NCBI RefSeq assembly: GCF_016907255.1 | Contig: NZ_JAFBBQ010000001.1 | Span: 744,001 to 808,000 of the forward strand | DNA: 64,000 bases | Direction: 5' to 3' | Source of the DNA: Microbacterium keratanolyticum | GTDB lineage: Bacteria; Actinomycetota; Actinomycetes; Actinomycetales; Microbacteriaceae | Shown here: piece after piece, positions 54,380 through 64,000 of the stretch | Layout: each line of letters begins with the position of its first letter | Position numbering within the stretch: the stretch's first letter is position 1 | Notes under the pieces: generated by a model | The model's input: only the letters and a program-made list of their open reading frames with translations | What the model was told of the DNA's origin: nothing | Database searches by the model: none | Made by a program: the position numbers and the translations under genes

Positions 54380-55177
54380 TCAGGAGCGCCGCGCGGCCGA
54401 AGCCGCAGCGAACGCCGCCACCCGTGCCTGCGCTTCCGCACGGTCGAAGGATGTTCCGATCATCCGCGCCTCCTCGGAGAGCTGCTCCGCGAAAGAGCGG
54501 GCCGGCTGAGAACGGATGAGGCGCTTCGCCTCGCCATACGCACGGTAGGCGCCCTGCAGCCAGAATGCCGCGACGGCCTCCGCCCGTTCACGTACCGCTG
54601 CGGCGATCGCCGCGGCGTCTTCTGCGTCGACGGCTTCGGCGACGAGACCCCATTCCACGGCTTCCTCGGCGGAGAGCAGACGGTCCTGGAGCACGAGCTG
54701 CAAGGCACGACGCTCTCCCACTGCTCGCGCCAGCTGCGCGGACACAGACAGATCGGGCGTGAGCCCGATGTTGGCATATAGGCTTCCGAGCTTGGAGTTG
54801 CTGCCGACAATCGCGTAGTCACTGCAGAGAAGAATTCCGAGCCCACCTCCCGCGGTGGTTCCGTGCGCGGCAGCGACCACCGGGATGGGCGATTCGACGA
54901 GCGCGCGGATGCCACTGTTGATGACGCCAGCGAGCGCCGTGATCTCGGCACCAGAGCCCATGCTCTGTGCCATGTCGAGCACGTCACCGCCCGCACAGAA
55001 CGACGGACCGGCGCCCTCAAGAAGAATCACGCCGACGGATGGATCCGCGACGACGGCGGTCGTGGTCTCCGCCCAGGCATGCGCGAGCTCGCTGTTGAAG
55101 GCGTTGAGCCGCTGCGGCCTGTTCAGCGTGATCCGTGCAAGACCGTCGGTCACGGTGCAGAGAAGCGGAGCGGTCAT
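54380..55177 (-). CDS. Enoyl-CoA hydratase/isomerase family protein
   Basis: The protein is 265 residues with the crotonase fold: LARITLNRPQRLNAFNSELA, SFCAGGDVLDMAQSMGSGAE and VVAAAHGTTAGGGLGILLCSDYAI for the oxyanion hole, and SLYANIGLTPDLSVSAQLARAVG at the catalytic loop. The residue at the hydratase Glu position is Asp (PDLS), so the reaction may be hydration, isomerisation or another crotonase reaction. The ATG at 55177 has GGAGG 5 bp upstream. It stands alone between the rrn terminator and 54234-54379, a 146-bp gap in which I see nothing. Confidence 0.86.
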   Translation of the reverse strand: MTAPLLCTVTDGLARITLNRPQRLNAFNSELAHAWAETTTAVVADPSVGVILLEGAGPSFCAGGDVLDMAQSMGSGAEITALAGVINSGIRALVESPIPVVAAAHGTTAGGGLGILLCSDYAIVGSNSKLGSLYANIGLTPDLSVSAQLARAVGERRALQLVLQDRLLSAEEAVEWGLVAEAVDAEDAAAIAAAVRERAEAVAAFWLQGAYRAYGEAKRLIRSQPARSFAEQLSEEARMIGTSFDRAEAQARVAAFAAASAARRS

Positions 55178-55288
55178 GAAACCTCCATACGAGCGTGCGT
55201 GCGAAGCCTCGAGCACAGCACACGCGTCATGCCACGCTCATCGGGGCACATCCAGCATAAGCGGATGATGCACCGTGCGCGTTAACGC

Positions 55289-55320
55289 AAAAGAGCCACC
55301 CAGCGATGGGTGGCTCTTTT
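55289..55320 (-). terminator. rrn operon terminator
   Basis: A perfect 14-bp stem (AAAAGAGCCACCCA with TGGGTGGCTCTTTT, loop GCGA) follows the 5S gene, with A/T-rich flanks that act as U-tracts. Confidence 0.92.
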
Positions 55321-55330
55321 ACAAAAGAAG

Positions 55331-55447
55331 TCCGGCGGTGTCCTACTCTCCCACAGGGTCCCCCCTGCAGTACCATCGGCGCTGTGAGGCTTAGCTTCCG
55401 GGTTCGGAATGTGACCGGGCGTTTCCCTCACGCTATGGCCGCCGAAA
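55331..55447 (-). rRNA. rrf: 5S ribosomal RNA
   Basis: On the minus strand the sequence begins GTTTCGGCGGCCATAGCG and contains GAACCCGGAAGCTAAGCC and GGTACTGCAGGGGG before a 3' end pairing with the start. These are actinobacterial 5S hallmarks. The length is about 117 nt; the ends are set by stem pairing and may be off by a few bases. Confidence 0.9.
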
Positions 55448-55501
55448 CACTATTGATGTTTCAATCAAAACCTTAGCAACACAATACATGTTGTGTTGAA
55501 G

Positions 55502-55530
55502 GTGGTTCTCGACCGTACATCGAGAACCAC
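55502..55530 (-). other. Hairpin in the 23S-5S spacer
   Basis: A perfect 10-bp inverted repeat (GTGGTTCTCG with CGAGAACCAC) and a 9-nt loop lie in the 23S-5S spacer (55448-55556). It may be a processing stem for the rRNA precursor. Confidence 0.5.
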
Positions 55531-55556
55531 TCAGTGGACGCAAGCACCAAAAACGG

Positions 55557-60604
<5,048 letters not shown>

Positions 60605-60787
60605 AAAAGAAATGCATACACAACCGGGAAAACGGCCATGCAGCGAGTTTGAAACTGACCAAAGAGATAAATCATTGCTGACTATCCGTTGCCAACCCCA
60701 AAGGGTTGGTCTTTGATCCAAAGGAATTTCTCACCATCAACCCAAAAGGTCAATGGACGAGGAATAAATTGGCATTTGACAAGTGCA

Positions 60788-60804
60788 CGCTGTTGAGTTC
60801 TCAA
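60788..60804 (-). promoter_or_regulatory. boxA antitermination site in the rrn leader
   Basis: The minus strand reads TTGAGAACTCAACAGCG about 185 bp upstream of the 16S gene. It closely matches the boxA in the 16S-23S spacer and is the expected NusB/S10 loading site. Confidence 0.7.
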
Positions 60805-60860
60805 GGATCGGATGCTCCTGCGGTCCAGCCTCACGGCCTTCCCTTCAGGGCAACTTCTCT

Positions 60861-60888
60861 ATCTTATCCGAGCCGCTCAGCCTGTCAA
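60861..60888 (-). promoter_or_regulatory. rrn promoter, proximal
   Basis: On the minus strand TTGACA (60883-60888) and TAAGAT (60861-60866) are 16 bp apart. The -35 is followed by GGCTGAGCGGCTCGGA and the -10 by AGAGAAGTTGCC, giving a start about 250 bp upstream of 16S. Confidence 0.8.
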
Positions 60889-60956
60889 ATCGACACGCCG
60901 TGAAGCTCGGAACCAGATCCGCCACCCAGAGCTGAACGCTCCGAGGCAACTTCTCT

Positions 60957-60984
60957 AGCTTACCCGCCAGACCCAGACTGTCAA
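60957..60984 (-). promoter_or_regulatory. rrn promoter, distal
   Basis: On the minus strand TTGACA (60979-60984) and TAAGCT (60957-60962) are again 16 bp apart. The flanks TCGATTTGACA and AGAGAAGTTGCC are the same as at the proximal promoter, so the pair arose by duplication. Confidence 0.75.
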
Positions 60985-61224
60985 ATCGACGATCCAGACC
61001 AGCAGGCCACCACCAGAACCACAGTTCCAGGCCCTCCCCAAACGAGAAGAACACACCAGAACCAAACGGCTTCGAAGTGTGGTGGGCTGTCCGCCAGCAT
61101 GAGGGGGGTGAGGCCTTCCGGCCCTTCCGCTTCCCTGTGGGGCGAACAAGTAATAACTTACGCGCAACCCCACCAACCCACAAATCACCCCACCCCGCCG
61201 GGCGTGTCGCCGCCGTCGTCCCGC
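60985..61224. other. Intergenic region with no gene seen
   Basis: The 240 bp between the distal rrn promoter and the phosphodiesterase stop show no convincing ORF, RNA gene or strong terminator. Only short, low-quality GC stems are present. Confidence 0.5.
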
Positions 61225-63057
61225 TCAGGGATTCACGAGCAGACGATCCACCGCATCCTGCAGCCGGGCGGCGACGCCGATGTCGTCGCGGATGCCGTCC
61301 CTCTCGGTCAGCGCCACATCGGGGTGATCCGTGATGATCCCGTCGACGTTGTCTCGCATGTACTCCCGCATGGCGGCAGCATCCTGCACCGTCCAGACGA
61401 ACACACCCTGGCCCCGGTCCCAGAGCATGTCCCGCTTCTCCCTGTCGTACGCGCTCTGCTCGAGAACGAGGAAGTCGGCCGGCGACTCCGGGACTCCGGT
61501 GAAGGAGAGAGCCAGGATGTACCCGATCGTGAGATCGGGGCGCAGCGTGGAGAACTCCTCGACCACGTGGGAGACGAGTGAGTGATAGATGTGCGCATCC
61601 GCATCGTCGACCTCGTCGATGAACGCGATGAGCTCCGCGACGTAGTCCGGCGTCTCCTTCCCGTGCGTCTTGATCTCGATGAGCAACTCCTGGTCGAGCT
61701 CCTTCGCGCGACGGAGGTAGGCCTCCAGCGAGGGGATCGTGTCGACGTGTCCGGCGGCATCGTGCACCTCGATCCGGGTGAGCTCGTCGAGCGTGAGATC
61801 AGCCACGGCGACGTCCTGACCTGCAAGACGCGACAGCGTCGTGTCGTGCATGACGACCCAGCCGCCGTCCTTCGTCTGCAGCACGTCCATCTCGACGAGA
61901 TCGGCGCCTGCGCGGTTGGCCGCCTCCAGGGCGCTCAGGGTGTTCTCGACACCGCCGTCGCTGAAGCCGCGGTGACCGAGCACCTCCGCACTGCCGTCTG
62001 CAACCTCCGAGAGCGGACCGATCGCGGCCACCGTCAACGCCACGACTGTGGCGAGGGCGCCCGCTGCGACGATGCGCGCGGCGGTGCGGGAGGTCCGCAC
62101 CGCCGAGGCATCCGATGCGTCGCCTGCATCGAAGACCTCCGGGGCATCCGCCCTCAGTGCGCCCCCGGCACCTGCCGCGTGCACGAGTGCTTGCATCTGG
62201 ACCATGACGGACACGCCCACGAGGAAGAAGACCAGCACCTGCAGCAGCGCCAGACCGATGGCGGCGACCACGACTGAGGCCTCCGGCGCGACAGCATCAC
62301 TGAGCACCGTGGGCAGGACGGCGATGATCCCCAGGGCGGTCAGCGCCAGGGTGAGCGGGACGGCAACGCCGAGCAGGAGCCCCACAACGCGGATGCTGCG
62401 CCAGCGTGTGAGGCGCCAACTCGCCGCGAGCGCACCCGGCGCGCTCCCCTCCCCCAGGACAAGAAGCGGCAATGCGAACACGAACCGCAGGTTGAGCCAC
62501 CAGACGATCAGGAGGAAGCCGACGTAGATCGCGGTCGTGGTCGGAGACTTCAAGAGCTCATCCGACACGAACGCAGGGATCGAGACCCAGCGGGTCAGGA
62601 CGGAGCCGAAGCCGACGTGCCCCAGCGGCAGCAGCAGAATGAGGTATGGAATGAGCGCCAGTGTCGACGGGCGCCGGGCCAGCGCGATCAGACGCTGCCG
62701 CAGCTGCGCGGCGATCGTTCGCACGCCCGGTTCGCCGCCGCCCTCTCTGTGCCGTGCGACGACCGCGAAGACCGCGAGCTGGGTGAGCGCCGCGGCGACC
62801 GTCAACAGCAGCGACACGACCACGATCGTCACCCCGAGCGGACTGCCGAACAGTGCGCCCGCTGTCGTGTCCGTCACCGCGATGAGTCCCGAGGATCGCG
62901 CGGCGAGTGTGAACATCCCGACGAGCAGGGGCGCCGCGATCAGGGCGACGGCGCCCTGCACCACGGCCACGAGAACCAGCGTTGACCGCAGGCGCAAGAG
63001 CGTCTGTCGATATCCGCTCGACAGGGACCCGAGAATCGGCAACGGCGCACGCGACAT
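61225..63057 (-). CDS. Membrane-anchored glycerophosphodiester phosphodiesterase
   Basis: The protein is 610 residues from the ATG at 63057; a TTG at 63069 is the alternative. The first 340 residues form about seven or eight membrane helices of the type fused to GDPD domains in Gram-positive bacteria. The catalytic domain follows: LGHRGFSDGGVENTLSALEA with His-Arg and Glu, then ADLVEMDVLQTKDGGWVVMHD with the metal Glu/Asp and second His. The C-terminus reads VFVWTVQDAAAMREYM and GIITDHPDVAL. It hydrolyses glycerophosphodiesters, probably from lipids or teichoic acids, outside the membrane. Confidence 0.87.
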   Translation of the reverse strand: MSRAPLPILGSLSSGYRQTLLRLRSTLVLVAVVQGAVALIAAPLLVGMFTLAARSSGLIAVTDTTAGALFGSPLGVTIVVVSLLLTVAAALTQLAVFAVVARHREGGGEPGVRTIAAQLRQRLIALARRPSTLALIPYLILLLPLGHVGFGSVLTRWVSIPAFVSDELLKSPTTTAIYVGFLLIVWWLNLRFVFALPLLVLGEGSAPGALAASWRLTRWRSIRVVGLLLGVAVPLTLALTALGIIAVLPTVLSDAVAPEASVVVAAIGLALLQVLVFFLVGVSVMVQMQALVHAAGAGGALRADAPEVFDAGDASDASAVRTSRTAARIVAAGALATVVALTVAAIGPLSEVADGSAEVLGHRGFSDGGVENTLSALEAANRAGADLVEMDVLQTKDGGWVVMHDTTLSRLAGQDVAVADLTLDELTRIEVHDAAGHVDTIPSLEAYLRRAKELDQELLIEIKTHGKETPDYVAELIAFIDEVDDADAHIYHSLVSHVVEEFSTLRPDLTIGYILALSFTGVPESPADFLVLEQSAYDREKRDMLWDRGQGVFVWTVQDAAAMREYMRDNVDGIITDHPDVALTERDGIRDDIGVAARLQDAVDRLLVNP

Positions 63058-63134
63058 GAGGAGAGTCAACCATGCATACCGGTATTCCGACGCGGGCGGA
63101 TACGCCGCGCGTCCTCCGGCATAGGGTGTGACGC

Positions 63135-64000
63135 ATGACCGGTTCTGTGCGTGATTCGACGCTGCGACGCTTCCGCGATGCGCTCGGGGACTCTCCGCAC
63201 AGCCTCGACGTCACGCATGCCGATCCGGGCGCGGTGCCACTCTCTGCACGGCTTGCTCTCGGCGACATGGCGTGGGCGAGCGTGACCGCCGCCGCGATCG
63301 CCGCCGCACGGCTGACCTCGGATGTCGTTCAGGTACAGACCGATCCGGTGCGCGTCGCGGTCGCCTTCCAGAGCGACCGACACCTGCGTATCAACGGCGC
63401 GACTCCCGACGTATGGTCTCCGTTCTCGGGATTCTGGCGCACGGCCGACGGGTGGGTGCGCACGCACGGCAATTACCCGCACCATGCGGCCGCCCTTCGG
63501 CGCGGACTGGATCTGCCCGCGGACGCCGCGCCCGAAGACGTTGCACGCAGACTGCGCGCCCTCACCTCCGTTGACGCGACGACCGCGGTCACTGCGGAGG
63601 ATGGTCTCTGTGTCTCGGTCTCGCCTGAGAACCCCGAGGCGGATGCTGCGCTCTGCGAGCGCCCCGCGATCACCGTCACCCGGGTGACGGATGCGTCACC
63701 CGCCGTGCGCCGCTTCGAGGATCCCGGTGCGCCGCTGCGGGGCATCCGGGTTCTCGACCTCACGCGTGTGATCGCCGGCCCCGTCGCCACCCGCACTCTC
63801 GCTCTGCTCGGTGCGGAGGTGCTCCGCATCGATCCGCCGCGCATCCCGGAGCCGGAATGGCAGCACCTCGACACCGGTCACGGCAAGCGCAGTGCGCTGC
63901 TCGCCATCGCCGCCGACGCGATCCGCTGGCGTGAGCTGCTGCACTCGGCAGACGTCGTCGTCCTCGGCTATCGCACAGAAGGCCTCGCCCGTCTCGGTCT
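63135..64000 (+). CDS. CoA-transferase family III (CaiB/BaiF) protein, partial, runs off the right edge
   Basis: About 288 codons are in the window with no stop. The start is the ATG at 63135 (MTGSVRDSTLRRFRDALGD). An N-terminal half carries FWRTADGWVRTHGNYPHHAA. RGIRVLDLTRVIAGPVATRTLALLGAEVLRIDPP, the start of the classic CaiB motif, comes only around residue 205. The family transfers CoA between carboxylates. This is the longer, two-domain form often annotated as a CoA transferase of unknown substrate. The gene is divergent from the phosphodiesterase. Confidence 0.8.
   Translation, partial: MTGSVRDSTLRRFRDALGDSPHSLDVTHADPGAVPLSARLALGDMAWASVTAAAIAAARLTSDVVQVQTDPVRVAVAFQSDRHLRINGATPDVWSPFSGFWRTADGWVRTHGNYPHHAAALRRGLDLPADAAPEDVARRLRALTSVDATTAVTAEDGLCVSVSPENPEADAALCERPAITVTRVTDASPAVRRFEDPGAPLRGIRVLDLTRVIAGPVATRTLALLGAEVLRIDPPRIPEPEWQHLDTGHGKRSALLAIAADAIRWRELLHSADVVVLGYRTEGLARLG

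Overview
The window is 64 kb of a high-GC actinobacterial chromosome, most likely Microbacteriaceae and probably Microbacterium or a close relative. The grounds are the GC-rich codon use, many GTG and ATGA-coupled starts, RamB control of the glyoxylate shunt, actinobacterial gene families (HadA/HadB-type dehydratases beside murB, GabR-like PucR) and one rrn operon with tandem TTGACA promoters. The genus is an inference; I compared nothing with a database.

Layout, left to right. (1) 1-3350: four-carbon sugar-acid catabolism on the minus strand (FadR regulator, OtnK kinase, LtnD dehydrogenase, start of a GntP permease) with a 20-bp operator-like palindrome. (2) 3370-13750: a putrescine/GABA degradation block (putrescine oxidase, a tandem universal stress protein, amino-acid permease, two succinate-semialdehyde-type dehydrogenases, GabT) beside a divergent PucR/GabR-like regulator. 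Together these genes can take putrescine to succinate. (3) 13800-20440: an alpha/beta hydrolase, then a phosphonate-type ABC importer (HAD hydrolase, PhnD with a frameshift, PhnC, two PhnE, RpiR regulator) and an unrecognised divergent gene. (4) 20440-25130: ramB, aceA, aceB (glyoxylate shunt) ending in a large hairpin. (5) 25140-33760: aldo/keto reductase with a MocR regulator, a degenerate kinase-like protein, acyl-CoA dehydrogenase, aspartate aminotransferase, VOC protein, MurB and HadB/HadA. (6) 33750-40090: glycerate kinase, a DASS anion permease translationally coupled to a two-component system, and a TauE/SafE exporter. (7) 40090-44640: a tripartite tricarboxylate transporter (tctC-tctB-tctA) divergent from a very unusual membrane regulator: a CitA-type sensor fused directly to a CitB-type DNA-binding domain, with no kinase or receiver domain. 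(8) 44900-50525: a JetA-JetB-JetC (MksF-MksE-MksB) condensin-like operon with no JetD/MksG nuclease gene. (9) 50590-55180: tRNA-Met(CAT), tRNA-Thr(GGT), an M23 peptidase, inositol monophosphatase, a proline-rich membrane protein and an enoyl-CoA hydratase. (10) 55289-61000: a complete 16S-23S-5S operon on the minus strand with promoters, boxA sites and terminator. (11) 61225-64000: a membrane-anchored glycerophosphodiester phosphodiesterase and the start of a CoA-transferase gene.

The strongest candidates for something new are the kinase-less sensor/DNA-binding fusion next to tctCBA, with a matching pair of direct repeats in the shared promoter region, and the JetABC locus without JetD. Secondary points are the phnD frameshift, a uridine-kinase-like protein without its P-loop lysine, and several operator-like repeats (upstream of otnK, gabR, aceA, the two-component operon and the M23 peptidase). 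I saw no CRISPR array, prophage, integrase or insertion sequence.
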